The notes: a model not told the origin generated them from the sequence alone. Positions 42,046 through 53,626 are shown, counted from the first letter of the stretch. The stretch is 64,000 bases of DNA from Pomphorhynchus laevis (GCA_012934845.2 WNNJ02002366.1:124001-188000); one strand, 5' to 3'. Numbers and translations are program-made.

Positions 42046-43119
42046 CTACAATTGGAAGGTCTCCAGCATAAGTAGATACTCTGTCTCATGTTGCTTCGTT
42101 CTCCCAGTCTGCCGCATAAGTAGATACTTTGTTTCCTGTTGATTCGTTCTTCCGTGCCTCTCCGGTGGTGTAATAATGGACTGTTGATCGGTTGAACGCC
42201 CAGTTGGAGAAAGATTTTGAGTCGATATTCTGTATTCCGTTCCTTGATTATCACGAACTGTTGAGTAAAGATGATTTGAGTCTAGTAGCTCGAATTCATC
42301 AACCGAAGGCTCATACTTCGACTGCTTACTTAGTCGTTTAAGCAACACCCGATTAGGAGGTGTTAACGAATCATATAGCTTTGGCGATACAAAAGTTTTT
42401 ACGGGAAACGCCAAGAAACATAGGTGAGGTGTAGTATTAGTAGCGGTGCACAAGAGACTACGCATAGCAGCAAGTGCCGAGGTCAGCTTGCTTTCCCAGT
42501 ACCGTAAGTGAAGGCCATCTGTCTCTATTCCCAGTAGGATAATTGTCTAAATAATGCCATTGAAGCGTTCGCATTGAGAATTTCTCTGGGGATGGAATGG
42601 AGTGGTGAAACTGCTACATATCCCGTGATTGGTTAACCACTTCTTCAGCTGTCGAGCTTGGAAAGCGGCGCCGCGATCAGAATGTATGAAGGATGGATAC
42701 CTTTATAAGGAAAATATACGTGTCAAGCAGTCAATAATTGTTTGGACAGACATATCACGAACGGCAAAAGCGAACGGATACCTGCTGAATTTATCTATGA
42801 CAGTTAACATATACGTTGATCCGTTCGTAGATCTTGGTAAAGGTCCTTTAAAATCGATTGACATGCGATCCATGGGACGTAAAGCCTGGATCAGTACGTT
42901 TGCATTCGATGAAAAAAAGCGCGGCTTGATGCGACAACATACTTCACAAGACGATGCGAAGGACCGCACATCTTCTATCGAATATGTTAGGTTTTGACTG
43001 CGGACGTAATGAAACATTCTCGTAATCCCTGGATGTAAGAGGCTAGTGTGTATTTCTTTGAGAATTCTTGTGTCGGCAGTGGAAGCGCATATATCTCGAG
43101 ACATAAGATCGGCAGACAT
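42046..43119 (-). pseudogene. Gypsy-like integrase
   Basis: From 43119 the minus strand has an HHCC zinc-binding part (LLHPGITRMFHYV then SCEVCC), the first catalytic Asp in MSIDFKGPLPRS, a second in FIHSDRGAAFQ (shifted frame near 42690) and a Glu in the following CERF block, followed by a C-terminal part to 42046. All three DDE residues are readable, but two frame changes separate them. It would insert the cDNA; the 5-bp duplication fits this family. Confidence 0.75.
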
Positions 43120-43128
43120 ATTACTTGA

Positions 43129-44280
43129 TCAAGGGTGGTACTTAATATTAGATTGATAATTAGACATATCCATACGCCATCCAGCTATTTTCTCATTCTT
43201 AATTTTGCCACGGCATTCGTGGTTAAATATGAATGAAACATATTTCTGATCGGTGATTAGCAAAAATTTACGGGGAATGAGATAGTGTTTCCAGTTTCGT
43301 AAAGCTTCCACGATTGCATACGCTTTCTTTTATATTATGTGGTGGTTTCTTTTATAAGTGTTCAAAGTTCGAGAAAAGGATGCTACTGGGCGATTCTTTT
43401 GTAATAAAGTTGCACCAATAGTCGTGTCGGACGCATCAGTTTTCACAACAAAAGGTATGGTTTCATCTATAGTATACGCTGCAGCGTTCACTATCTCGTT
43501 TCGGAGGTATTCCACAGCTCTTTTTGCTTCGTCTTTTAAAGGAAAGTTGACATGATGTGATGTGTGAGTGGAACTATTTTAGTCGAAAATTTTTTTATCC
43601 ACCGACTTGAATATGCGTAGAAACCCAATAGTCGTTTTAATGAGGCTTGATTTGATGAAATTTTGAGATCGTAGAGAGCGGAAAACCTTGTTGGATCTGG
43701 TTTTAGCATGTTGTGGCTTATTTCGTAACCAAGTGTACGTATCTTCGTCAATCTGTATTTACATTTAGAATGGTTTAGTTCGAGTCTGTGCTTCTGGGCA
43801 GCATGTTGGAACATTTATTAAGTTGGTGTCATGTTCATCAAGAGTGGTGCCACAGATTATAATGTCGTCAAGATATGAGTAAACATTTTGTAATTTGTTT
43901 TTTTTTTAAATTGTTCATATAACTGTGAAAAGCAGAAACACTATTAGTAATACCCATAGGTATCGTGCGAAATTGGTGCAGCTACCCATTACCTTCAAAA
44001 GCAGTGAAGTAACACTCAGATGGATCTATATCGATTTGATAATAAGCCTCATGTAGATCCAAGACTGAAAAATATACACCTTTGGATATCTCATTTACCA
44101 TGCCAGATATGAGTGGAAGAGGATATGCACCAGCTGAGTGTAACGATTTATTGTCCGAGAGAAATCGACTACTAATCGTCTTTGGCCATTTTTGTGGGGT
44201 ACTAATACAATTTGCGCTATCCATAAAGATACACTCTCCTCTATTATTCCCTCGGATAACATTATGTGTAGTTACTGATC
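43129..44280 (-). pseudogene. Gypsy-like reverse transcriptase and RNase H
   Basis: RT: GAYPLPLISGMVNEI, YFSVLDLHEAYYQIDI (catalytic Asp), then HQFRTIPMGITNS, and SYLDDIIICG (YLDD) around 43880. A T-run near 43900 coincides with a frameshift. Connection and RNase H: HHIMSTFL region, FVVKTDASDTTIGATLLQK (catalytic Asp), then LITDQKYVSF. Broken into at least five frames. Confidence 0.8.
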
Positions 44281-44938
44281 GATAAATTCCTGATCAGATC
44301 GGTTGTACTTCCTGCTTTTTGTTGCGACAGGTTTCACGTCAAGAGTAAGATTTCGAAAAAGTAACGGCAGTCGAACGTGATCCAATGCAGCTGCAGTTAA
44401 TTGGAAATCAGATAATGAGGCACCAAACTGAATCTCCAGACTATTGTGCCCACTCATAAATGGAAGTCCGAGTATAAGGTCGGCACACAATCGAGGCAGG
44501 ACAAAAAACTCAATCTGGACATATCGATGAGCCTCCGCAACAAAATCAATCAAGCATCGACTTTGAACACGTTTAATCGTATCTGATGCTAAATAGACGT
44601 TAGTATTGGATGGAAGCACTTTGAGATCGAGTGAGGACGTTACAGAACTTCTTTAGAATTTTTACGTAGATGCGATCAATTGTAGCGGTAGCACTTGTAA
44701 AATCTGTCATGTCATAGACCAGTTCATACACATATGTCCCGATGTGCATCATGATATGCTCTAGTTTATTTACGTCATCGGGAAGAGTGGTAATGTAAAA
44801 ATTGAAATTTCTTTTCCTCTGCATTTCGGGGTGATCAGCAGGAGTATCGAATCGCTCAACTCGTACTGTGTGAGTTCTGTGGATTTCTAAGTTCAGGCTC
44901 CGATCGAAATCCACACTTGATTGTTCCGGTGTACACAT
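44272..44938 (-). pseudogene. Gypsy-like gag start fused by deletion to protease remnant
   Basis: From 44938 about 112 codons (MCTPEQSSVDFDRSLNLEIH onward) look like the start of gag. They pass, without any capsid or zinc knuckle, into the protease C-terminal part DLILGLPFMSGHNS in the next frame (44619-44272). The protease DTG/DSG box is absent. A deletion of roughly 1 kb or more is inferred. Confidence 0.55.
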
Positions 44939-44959
44939 CTTTCAATGTGCTGAATAAAT

Positions 44960-45055
44960 TGTCGTATCGCAGATAATCAGCTAAACCAAAGAGGTTTTAT
45001 TCAGCACATCTATAACAATAATAAAGTTAGTAACACATAAATTTCAAATACGTCA
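44960..45055 (-). repeat. 5' LTR of the gypsy-like element (96 bp)
   Basis: Starts TGTCGTATCGC and ends AAATACGTCA on the plus strand, followed directly by GGTAT. For the minus-strand element this is the upstream LTR. Confidence 0.85.
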
Positions 45056-45060
45056 GGTAT

Positions 45061-45559
45061 AATGAAAACATTTGGGATAGTGGTAAATCAGCATTTTGCC
45101 GGCATTAATCATGAATAAAATCATGAATTAACCTTTAATAAAACCTTTAATTTAAACTTTAATTTTTATAAATATTTGTATAATATGTTAATCAAATTGT
45201 TATCCTTTTAAAACTTAAAGGAGTATATAGTTTCATTTCCTCGGTCAGTATTTATCGTTGACTGAGCAATCTCATTTTATTTTCAGCTCTGCATTCAGTT
45301 CTCAGTTCTATCATTGCTTCTTTAAAAAATTGTCACGCTCTTGAATAAAACTTTCAATTGCAGGGAATTATTAAAGAAAGCATTTTATGATCGATACAGA
45401 ATACTTATCTGAGGAATTTTCTATTTTTATTTTCTTAGTTGTGAGATTATGCCAGTTAATAAAACGTAGTATTGTCCAATAACGCCATTACACGAAAACA
45501 AAATTTTAAAAGATTTGCAAACTAAATTAAAGAGTGGCTTGGAGATTATTATTGCTATA
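45061..45559. other. Spacer
   Basis: No recognisable gene; may contain the lost 3' part of the hAT transposon but nothing matches. Confidence 0.35.
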
Positions 45560-46683
45560 GATCATCAAAAGAGCGTGCATGCTTAAACAGGGGGCATCAA
45601 AATCGTGAAGTCATCTGTGTTTATTTGTAGCTATTTTGCCCTTTTAAGAACTATTCCCACAAATCCTTTTTGTGCACCTACCATTGCAGGAGCTCCATCG
45701 GTGCATATACCAGTAAGTAAACTCCACCTGACCCCAGATTTATTAAAAATCATATCTACTGTTTTAAATATATCTTCGCCGGTAGTAGTTCTTTTTAAAG
45801 CTAATAACTCCTCTATTATATTACAGTCGGAATCTACACCTCGAATAAATTAAGTCAACTGTGCGGTATCAGATGCATCAGTACTATCAGCTTATGCTAT
45901 TAAAAAGCATGCTAATTTTTTAACTTTTTTCTTTTAAACTTTTTTCTATGTCCTCTGTCATCATCTCTATCCTTCTAGAAACTGTACGCCTCGACAGACT
46001 AATAGATTCAAAGTCTTGTTTGTGTTGTGGACACACAAACTCTGCAACATCTAGTAAGCACTCGTTGATAAATTCACCATCGGAAAACGACTTTTAATGT
46101 TTAGCAATTTTTTTACTAATCAAAAAACTGGCTTTTACATTTCTAAAACATTGTGCATTTATATTGCTAAACATTTGTTGCTGAGAGTACAAATTTTGTT
46201 TATATTTTTCCACATCCTTTTTCGCTGCTGGCCTTTATATTTTGCTTAATTTGATGCTTATAATTAAAATGTTTTTTAAATTGTATTCCTTGACAACCGA
46301 CAGACATATTGCATATCAAAGATACTGGAACCTCATTATGAAGAATAAAATAATATTCTTCAGCCCAAAAATCTTGAAAATGTCGATTTTCTTCATCCAC
46401 TTTTCTTCTTTTCTCCATACCCATTTAGGGGTAAAATTCTTAAAAATAAATAAATATTTCAAGTAGAATAAATAGTAGTCTTTAAGGCCAAAACTAAAAG
46501 GAATAACGATAGAGCTAAAACAATAAGAGTATTACTATGGGCCGGATGTGTCTATATCCATCATGGAAAATGCTAATCTATAACAAATGTATTATTGAAC
46601 AATTAGGATGTACCGTATTCAAATTCTCTTAGCGGGCCAGATAAACAGGCTCGGCGGGCCAGATCTGGCCCGTGGGCCGGCGT
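45560..46683 (-). mobile_element. hAT DNA transposon remnant (ZBED / GTF2IRD2-like transposase)
   Basis: The minus strand encodes a BED-finger region (KRRKVDEENRHFQDFWAEEY, then SLICNMSV and FKKHFNYKHQ). After frameshifts comes hAT core sequence: AQLT..FIRGVDSDCNIIEE and TTGEDIFKTVDMIFN followed by GICTDGAPAMVGAQKGF. The right end, TGGGCAAACGCCGGCCCACG on the minus strand, looks like a hAT terminal repeat and abuts family A LINE sequence. The C-terminal dimerisation region and the other end are missing. Some BED Cys are mutated. A dead copy. Confidence 0.8.
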
Positions 46684-47575
46684 TTGCCCATATGTGGTTT
46701 ATAAGGAGGGATGATCTTAAGGAGCATTTAACTAGGGTTAAAAGACCATGAGATGAAGAGGAGTGAGGGGTTGTGTACGGAGTAAATTGGGTATAAATGT
46801 GTTTAGGGATACATTGAGTAATGTCCTGGGGGAGACGGATAGACCGCGTCTCCTGAAGAACAATAACATCTGCATCTCTACCAGATAAAAGCTTAAGGGG
46901 AAAGCACCTCCCGAATTCCACTGAAGAATGTTCAGTGAAAAAGGCTCTTGATTACTTCCCATTGTGTTACTTCAGCTGGAGTGGGATGCCCCCTCTAGTT
47001 TAGACCAGAGGTGGGAAGGTTGCCCTTCACACAACCGGCCAAACTAGATAAAGTCATTTGCCTAACAGTTTTATCGTAATTTCCCAGGGAGGCTGGGAGC
47101 TCGTTCATATTTTTGCCTGGTGCCTAGCATCAATAAGCTTAATGATATCTGAGTTTGTCATTATAATATCGGTAGATCTGTTGACCGAGCAGGCAGCAGC
47201 GAAGTTGGCCGTCTTGCAGGGTGATCCAAATCCCGCTTCTTGTAGTCTTTAAAGTAGCTACATTTTCTGGACCAAAAAGGATGTTCACCGCTGCCGTTAG
47301 AACAATTGGGAGGCAATACACACTTCCCCGAATGAACATCAGATGATCCGAGACCTCACATGTCCGGGTCCCCTCGCAATTAGAAGCCCAATGCCCCATT
47401 GATGACATCTATTACAATAGGGGTACGTCAGGTGATCGGAGTCTATAAGTGTGAATGGCAAATTTTGCCCCAGAAAGGGGTTACATGCACTGTTTGATAG
47501 GCATTCAGTCTGGTCAACTGACGTTGAGCAAAATTAGTAATAGTAGGGCGTTTCTGCCCGTGATAGAACATATAT
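46684..47575 (-). pseudogene. LINE family A: ORF1 end and ORF2 start, interrupted
   Basis: From 46962 leftwards, QEPFSLNILQWNSGGA starts ORF2 and runs into VIVLQETRSIRLPQDIT in another frame. The sequence stops at 46684, where the hAT end begins. To the right (47139-47570) ORF1 knuckle sequence is present: RSVHSGKCVLP-like and a second knuckle with changed Cys. The upstream ORF1 part reappears at 50.46 kb beyond the family C insertion. Heavily frameshifted. Confidence 0.75.
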
Positions 47576-47659
47576 TATGTACTTTATAAGTAGATTCTAG
47601 ATCCCTTCCATCCCCATAGTCCACAATCTCACTTTCTTAGGCTTCCATTTCGATGATCA

Positions 47660-47692
47660 CCGTAAAGGAGGACTTATCGTCCTCCTTTACGG
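47660..47692. repeat. Perfect 14-bp hairpin at the LINE 5' junction
   Basis: CCGTAAAGGAGGAC, five bases, GTCCTCCTTTACGG. The right arm is native ORF1-region sequence; the left arm is an inverted copy of it joined to RT sequence. It looks like a template-switch or snap-back product. Confidence 0.9.
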
Positions 47693-48080
47693 AAACGCTT
47701 TCCTTCTCGCGATCGTTACGTCATCGTCACTAATATCACTCCTTCCACCTCTTTATCTCCAAAAGCCCGTCTCGGCCACGATGTTTCCGCATTCAGATCC
47801 ATCATCTCGTCTCTTGTTCCTGCGGATAACCCATCCTTTTTCAACAAGATCTCTCCTGTCGAATTCATCCGCCTAAATAAATCTTCTCAACGATTCAAAC
47901 TCATATCATCTTCAACCACTCGAATTTCCCCGATCGCACCTCTTCTGAAATCGGTCAACTTTCTTCTGCCCACATCAAAAAACGCCGTCGCGAGGAAAAC
48001 GGCAAAACATCTCTCTCCATCCGAAACATCGACGGAAATTTTCAAGTTGTCCGCACCCGCCCAAAAATTCGATAGCGCTC
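47690..48080 (+). pseudogene. Family C ORF1 C-terminal part
   Basis: Frames give VTNITPSTSLSPKARL, ADNPSFFNKISPVEFIRLNK and a basic tail, homologous to the middle of ORF1 in the 33-kb copy. The PHD-like start is missing, so the insertion is 5'-truncated. Confidence 0.6.
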
Positions 48081-48092
48081 CATCTCACCTAT

Positions 48093-50240
48093 GTGTCTTC
48101 TACGCTAGCCCCTACCACCACTACACACGGTTTCCGCCTCGGCCTCCTAAACACTAGATCTATTCTCAATAAATCCGATATCATCCTCAACTTATTCACT
48201 AAGCAATTCATCGATCTCTTCTGCCTCACCGAATCCTGGCACTCCTATTCTGACGACCTCTCCATCCGCCGTTTGCTCTCTGCCGGTTGCTCACTAGTCG
48301 ATTCTGCTTGCCCCCCATTAGCAAATCCCCTTCTAAATTCTCTAATCATGGCGGCATTGTCGCATTCGCCCGTCACGCCGCGTCTACTCGCAAAATCACT
48401 TCCCCTTTCATTCCTTGCTCATTTGAACTCCTCACTTGTCGTTCTTCTAACCCTATTATTCTAGATCTCCCCATTGTATACCGTCCTGGTTCATCAGCTC
48501 CTACATCCTTATTTTTTACCGAACTCGCTGACCTTCTGTCCCACTGTTCTTTATCCTCAATCCCTTCAATCGTTCCTGGCGACTTCAACATCTGCCTCGA
48601 CCGCCCCTCTTCCACCGAGTCAATCCAGTTCATCAACATTCTATCCAACTATAACTACAAACCCATCTCCACTGCCCCGTTGATCTCGCTCACAACTACA
48701 CCCCTCCTCGCACACCTACAATACTACGTCTCTCTTGGAGAAATCTTGACCTCTCCCTTCTCCGCTCTGCCTTACTCAAATCGTCTCTATCCTATCTAAC
48801 AATAACATATTTCTCCTCACGATCTCTCCATTCTTTTCGACTCTGAATTCACATCCATTCTCAATATTCTCTTGCCCTTTAAGCCTCACCCACACCGTTG
48901 CTTGCACCGTGCCCTATGGTTTGACATCCAGTGCCTACTCTCAAAGCGTCGACTCCGTCATGCTTTTCGAGTATATCACCGCTCTCTCAGACGTGATTTC
49001 CGCTCGATCACTCCGTCTTTCCGTGATACCTATCTTGCTCATCGGCGGTCTCATCTCCACCTACTACGTACCAAATGCAACTCCTTTTGGCAGCATAAAA
49101 TCATCACTTCATTCAACACTAAGACTCTATGGAATACTTTTAACTCAATCTTTGCTCGCTCCTCTCCGCCGTGCAACATCAATCCCAGTGATTGTTCGTC
49201 ACTTCTCCAGAGCAAAGTATCCACGTTGCTCTCTCACACCCGAGAGAGACAAGGCTCTATATAGTGTTCTCATTTCCCTCGACCTCTCCTCCGCCTTGAC
49301 ATTGTCGACCACTCCGTCCTCCTTTATCGCCTTCGTTATGATTACGGCTTTTCTTCTTCCTCCGTAGCATGGTTTGCCTCATATCTATCCGACCGTTCCT
49401 TTCGCGTCTGCTCTAATTCACCATCCTCCCCTCCCATCCTTTTTTTGCGGGGTCCCACAAGGTTCAGTCCTAGGTCCCCTGATTTTCTCTCTTCTGCTTG
49501 GCGATCTCTCCTCGTTTATCAAACCTTTTTCCTTTAACGTCATGCAATACGCCGATGACATCCTCATCTATGCTCATGCACCCGCACATCGCATACACGA
49601 TATCGGCAATTCTGCCTCCAACTGTCTTTCTTCTATCTACGAACGTCTCTCCAATCTCCATCTCGTTCTAAACCCCGACAAGTCTAAAATAATGTGGATC
49701 CTCCCCCGTAAACCAAACATATCTCCTCCCACTGTATCTTTTGCCTCATCGATCATCCCCATAGTCCACAATCTCACTTTCTTAGGCTTCCATTTCGATG
49801 ATCACCTTTCCCTTAAACCCTTGGTCCGCGACAAGGTCTGCTCGTCTAACTTTGTTCTCTCTGACATATGTAATATCCACCCCCTTATCGACTTTCATTC
49901 TTGAATTTTCTTTCTTCATCGCTTCTCTTCTCTAAAATTGATTACTGTCTCAGCCTTGTCGCCAATTCTCCAAAATCTATCTTCCTAACCCTACAACGCA
50001 TCCTCAAGTACGCCGTTCGAATGTTCCTATGTTTCCGTCGCTTCGACCACACATTCACACATTTTGCTCAACTCGCCTGGCTCACCATTGACATCCGCAT
50101 CAAACTCCGCCTTCTTCTCGTAACTTTTCGTCTCATCGCTGTCGACTTTCCATCGTTCATCAACCTTCCTTTCTTATACGACAATCGCCCCACCTTGCTA
50201 TCGCTGCATTCTCGTCATACCCTCTTACTCCACGTTCTCA
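48093..50240 (+). pseudogene. Family C ORF2: endonuclease and RT, broken
   Basis: Endonuclease: FRLGLLNTRSILNKSDIILN (Asn), DLFCLTESWHSYSDD (Glu), SIVPGDFNICLDRP (Asp). A deletion removes the SDH region and the RT fingers. RT: SLDLSSAL in a shifted frame (motif A), CGVPQGSVLGPLIFSLLLGD (motif B) and MQYADDILIYAHAPA (YADD), then FLGFHFDDHLSLKPLVRDKV and a C-terminal part to about 50266. The YADD part alone is open for 176 codons. Inactive as it stands. Confidence 0.85.
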
Positions 50241-50459
50241 ATTACTCCAACAAATATTGTCTCTGATCCTTCCTCGTCACCGCTTCACTCGCCTGGAATC
50301 AACTCCCTCACGACGTCCGCCGTGCTCCCTCCTTTATCACATTCAAACACCTCCTCTGTACACACCTTCTCGACACATGGTTTACATTTCTGTTTTGTCG
50401 TGATCATGTAAGCGTGCGCTGGCACGCATTTGCTACGTTAAATAAATCTTTTTTTATTG

Positions 50460-50850
50460 AATTGAATAAAATTCTATTTTTGTAAGCAACAGTGAACTCT
50501 CTCAGGAACTTATTAAAAAGGTTCTGTCTTTCGAAAGGTTGTAGAAGTTTCACTATAACAAGGTTTACCAATTTTGGCACAGGAGATAGTTCTCCCTCTG
50601 TGCTCGAGACCAAAAATTTAGAAGAAACACCACTTACCTTTTTATCTGTAGTAGGAATAATTGTTTCCATTAAGCGCTTTGATCCGTCGATAATTGCCAC
50701 TGGCATAATTTCGTTCATGACTTTAAATAATAATGGTTTTCTTAAATAGCAACAAATGAGATACAAGAACACCAACAAGTCAAAGTCAACAAACAGTCAA
50801 AACCAATAAGTCGCAGTCGTCATTAAATTGTCAATCATCGTCTTCGTTTT
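50460..50850 (-). pseudogene. LINE family A ORF1 N-terminal part
   Basis: The minus strand reads SGVSSKFLVSSTEGELSPVP, then NLVIVKLLQPFERQNLFNKF and YKNRILFNSI, as in ORF1 codons 20-90 of the 52-kb copy. It stops at the family C insertion, whose other side holds the later ORF1 part, with about 80-90 codons missing between. Confidence 0.75.
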
Positions 50851-50854
50851 TCTT

Positions 50855-51330
50855 CCATCACGGCCTCAGATCCAGGGGATCTGAGCCCCCAACCGATCCA
50901 ACACGCCGCCCTTCGACTGAACCACCCGGAGTATTTCAACCCCCCAAAGAGTCCAATCGGCGTGGGCTATGGTGGGTAAACGAGATACGAGGAGCTTAAG
51001 AAACCTTAGCCTTTGCTCTGGGAACGTCTTCTCGAAAAGAAGATTAATCCCGAGATAGTCGAAGTGGGCCAAAGGCGCACTTGGGTTTTCCCTTTCAATG
51101 ACAGATGTTGAGCCCATTTCAGGGACACCTAGCTTTCTTCAGGATACGTTTGAGTCTATCCAGGTCAGCTTTCGCCGACCAGTTCACCGTAACGGTGAAC
51201 CCCAGGTATTTTACTCGATTTGTGGTGGGGATGTGTTCAGATGAGGCAAATATGAAGGAGAGCGCAGAGAGTGCTACTATAAATAAACTACGATTGCATA
51301 AAAACGATTGTATCCATCTAACAAGCATAA
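50855..51330 (-). pseudogene. LINE family A 3' end, separate copy
   Basis: Minus-strand RT end: RVKYLGFTVTVNWSAKADLD, RLRFLKLLVSRLP, and the terminal Trp-rich segment with frameshifts. The orientation is the same as the ORF1 piece at 50460-50850, but the order (3' end placed upstream of a 5' end) shows it is another insertion. Confidence 0.8.
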
Positions 51331-52204
51331 ATGGAATATTACTTTTTCCTAGTTTTTTATATAAGCATCACTTTTTTAACATCGCTTTTCAAAGGCGGAT
51401 CAGAAAATTACGAAACTTATATTATATGAATGAAATACATACAGTATAAAGGACATCTGTATTAATATGTAATTGTATAAATTAGGATTACATATTGAAC
51501 AAGAAAAATTATTTTTTATTGCTTCATTTCTTTTAATGGTATATGTGACACGATTTTTAACTTTTAAATAAAGATATGATTTACAGATAAAAAATATATA
51601 TTATTTTCATATATTTAGAGCAAAGTTTAAGTTGAAGGATAAATTATCGTCGTTTTTTAAATCAGGTAAGATTGTGATTTAATTCATGATTAACTCTTAA
51701 GTACATTTTATTATCAATTAAAATATTTTATTTTTAATTTTATATTTTGTCTTTACATAAAAATAAGATGTTTATAAAAAAATTTAAATTTTAATATTAA
51801 AAAATTATTTTTTTTATATTTATTAATTATTGATAAATAATTTAACTCATGTTTATCTATCTTTAAACAGCAGTGATTATCAATTTGATTCTTTTATAAA
51901 AAATTGATATGCGAAATGGTGTATGTTGTAAGCAATTATTCATCACTCTATCCATTCTGCTTTCAACAACTCCATATATTCTTATTATATCTTAACTTTT
52001 TAAGTCAAATCTTTCCAAATATCAATTGCATATATATTTTATTGTTCCATTTATTATTAATTTTTTATCTTATTATAAATTTTTTACATAAAAATAATTT
52101 AATTTTATTTTATTTAGTTTATTAAATAATAGTGATAATTTCCGATAATAAAAAGATTGCAATTCACTGATTATTTTTGGTTTAAAAATATAAACATAAT
52201 AGAA
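51331..52204. other. AT-rich spacer
   Basis: No gene recognised; open stretches here are AT-rich chance frames. Confidence 0.4.
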
Positions 52205-52276
52205 GAAATAACTGATTACGATATATCATACCAACTGATTACAATATATCATACAAACTAATTACAGTATATCATC
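52205..52276 (+). repeat. 22-bp tandem repeat upstream of family A
   Basis: Three units of ACTGATTACAATATATCATA type. They lie about 115 bp before the conserved ORF1 start. They could be part of the 5' UTR or the target. Confidence 0.6.
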
Positions 52277-52392
52277 CATATCTCACAACCAGCCCTAATC
52301 CATTAGCTAATGATGCCAAAGGTATTCATTTGGTCATTTCTAAATGCTGTGCTGCAATCGGTCCTTCAAACAACTTACAAAATCAAGCTAAT

Positions 52393-53592
52393 ATGGAACG
52401 GAACTCAGGTATTTCCAATGTAACATCGAATTTTCAAGCCAAAGAAAACAAGGTTAGTCCTATTTCGTCTAATTTTTTAATCTCAAGCACGGATGGAGAA
52501 CTCCCTCCTGTGCCTAAAGTGGTGAATCTGGTAATGATCAGACTTCTTCAACCATTTGAAAGGAAGAATCTTTTCAATATTTTTCTGAGAGAGTTTACAA
52601 GCTCTTATAAGAAGAGAATTCTATTTAATTCGATAAAATATTTAGATTCCGAAATCCGGGTTTCTTTCAGCTCTCCAGATCTGGCAGCATCGTACCTAGA
52701 ATTTTTCGAAACACACCTAAAAGAATTTGGGTCAACTACTTACAGGCCTATTCAGGCGACTTTGAAAATTAATAATTTTCCGCCCTTCGCAACGGAGGAA
52801 GATATCATTGCTCTCACATCTGAGTTCAAAATTCATAATATTCGCGCAATCCTGGGCAAGAAAGGTCAGGCTATACCAATAGCATTCTGTTCTACCGCAG
52901 TCGACCAGGCGGAATGTCTGGCTAAAAGCAAATGTAACCCCTTTTTGGGGTACAATCTTTCTTTCAATATCGTAGATGCTGATGACTTAATATACCCCCC
53001 ATTGCAATGGGTGCCACCTCTGGGGGCACTGGTCCTCGAACTGTACTAGGCCCCATACGTGTGGGGTTTGCAGCTCTTCCGAAGTCCATGAGGGGAAATG
53101 TTCTCTCCCCCCTCTGTGTTCCAATTGTGGTGGTCAGCACCCGGCCTGGTCTAGAAGATGTCCTATCTTCAAAGAATACAAATTAAGGCATTGTGGGGCA
53201 CCGGTCAAACCGGCCCACTTTGCCGCTGCCAGCTTATCCAATTCAAACGGTTATGGTATGTCGGACACCGACATTTTCAAAATTGTTGACGCAAGACTAC
53301 AGATATATAAAGACGAGATTCGAGCCTTAACGAACCATCTGATAGCGAAATTCGAGGAGTCCCGTTCTCCTCCATCGACGATTCTTACCTCTTCAAAGAG
53401 AGCCCCCCCCGTTCTAAGAAGAGATCATCTTCTAAACAAAAGTTGGCTTCCTTGAAGTTGGCAAAGAAAGATGATATATGCTGGGAGTTGTTGGCCTCAA
53501 AGGGAGATGAAGATAATGCCGGTGGGCAAGTGTCTTCTCCTGGTAGGGCTGGGAGTGAGAAGGGCAACTTTCTCTCTCCTAGTTTCTGCTAG
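52393..53592 (+). pseudogene. Family A ORF1 (gag-like), broken at two C-runs
   Basis: The start is MERNSGISN, conserved with the minus-strand copy. A long globular part (NLVMIRLLQPFERKNLFNIF; ATLKINNFPPFATEEDIIAL) leads to three zinc knuckles: CNGCHLWGHWSSNC, CGVCSSSEVHEGKC and CSNCGGQHPAWSRRC. These are readable only after a frame change at the six-C run near 52995. A second change at the eight-C run near 53403 is needed to reach the Ser/Lys-rich tail. Both breaks are single-base homopolymer differences, so sequencing error is possible. The protein would package element RNA. Confidence 0.8.
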
Positions 53593-53626
53593 GAGGTAGG
53601 CATCCCACTCCAGCTGTCGTAACACA

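Larger units (their letters stand above)
41803..45055 (-). mobile_element. Ty3/gypsy-like LTR retrotransposon, internally deleted
   Basis: Two 96-bp LTRs (41803-41898; 44960-45055) are bounded by TG and CA and flanked by identical 5-bp GGTAT at 41798-41802 and 45056-45060. The minus strand encodes a gag start, protease remnant, RT, RNase H and integrase in Ty3/gypsy order. Most of gag and the protease active site are missing, and several frameshifts interrupt pol. A purine run (GGGGAAGAA on the minus strand) next to the left LTR fits a polypurine tract. No env-like ORF. Confidence 0.9.
47600..50445 (+). mobile_element. CR1/L2-type LINE (family C) with 5' rearrangement
   Basis: A 63-bp piece of RT-end sequence (47600-47660, matching 49745-49803) and a perfect hairpin lie before the ORF1 part. 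ORF1 (about 47690-48070), endonuclease (48090-48750) and RT (49250-49900) follow, through the 3' UTR ending AAATAAATC, a T-run and ATTGAATTGAATAA, a short tandem tail. The element sits inside a minus-strand family A LINE. Coding frames are broken, but nucleotide quality is the best among family C copies. Confidence 0.8.

Noticed and set aside
42629-42997. Plus-strand 122-codon ORF
   Set aside because: Lies antisense to the integrase frame of the gypsy-like element.
41803-45060. Endogenous retrovirus with an envelope gene
   Set aside because: No env-like ORF between integrase and the LTR; only gag start, protease remnant, RT, RNase H and integrase are visible.
45605-45853. Plus-strand 82-codon ORF with a signal-peptide-like start
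   Set aside because: The opposite strand reads hAT transposase (GEDIFKTVD, CTDGAPAMVG); the plus frame is a shadow.
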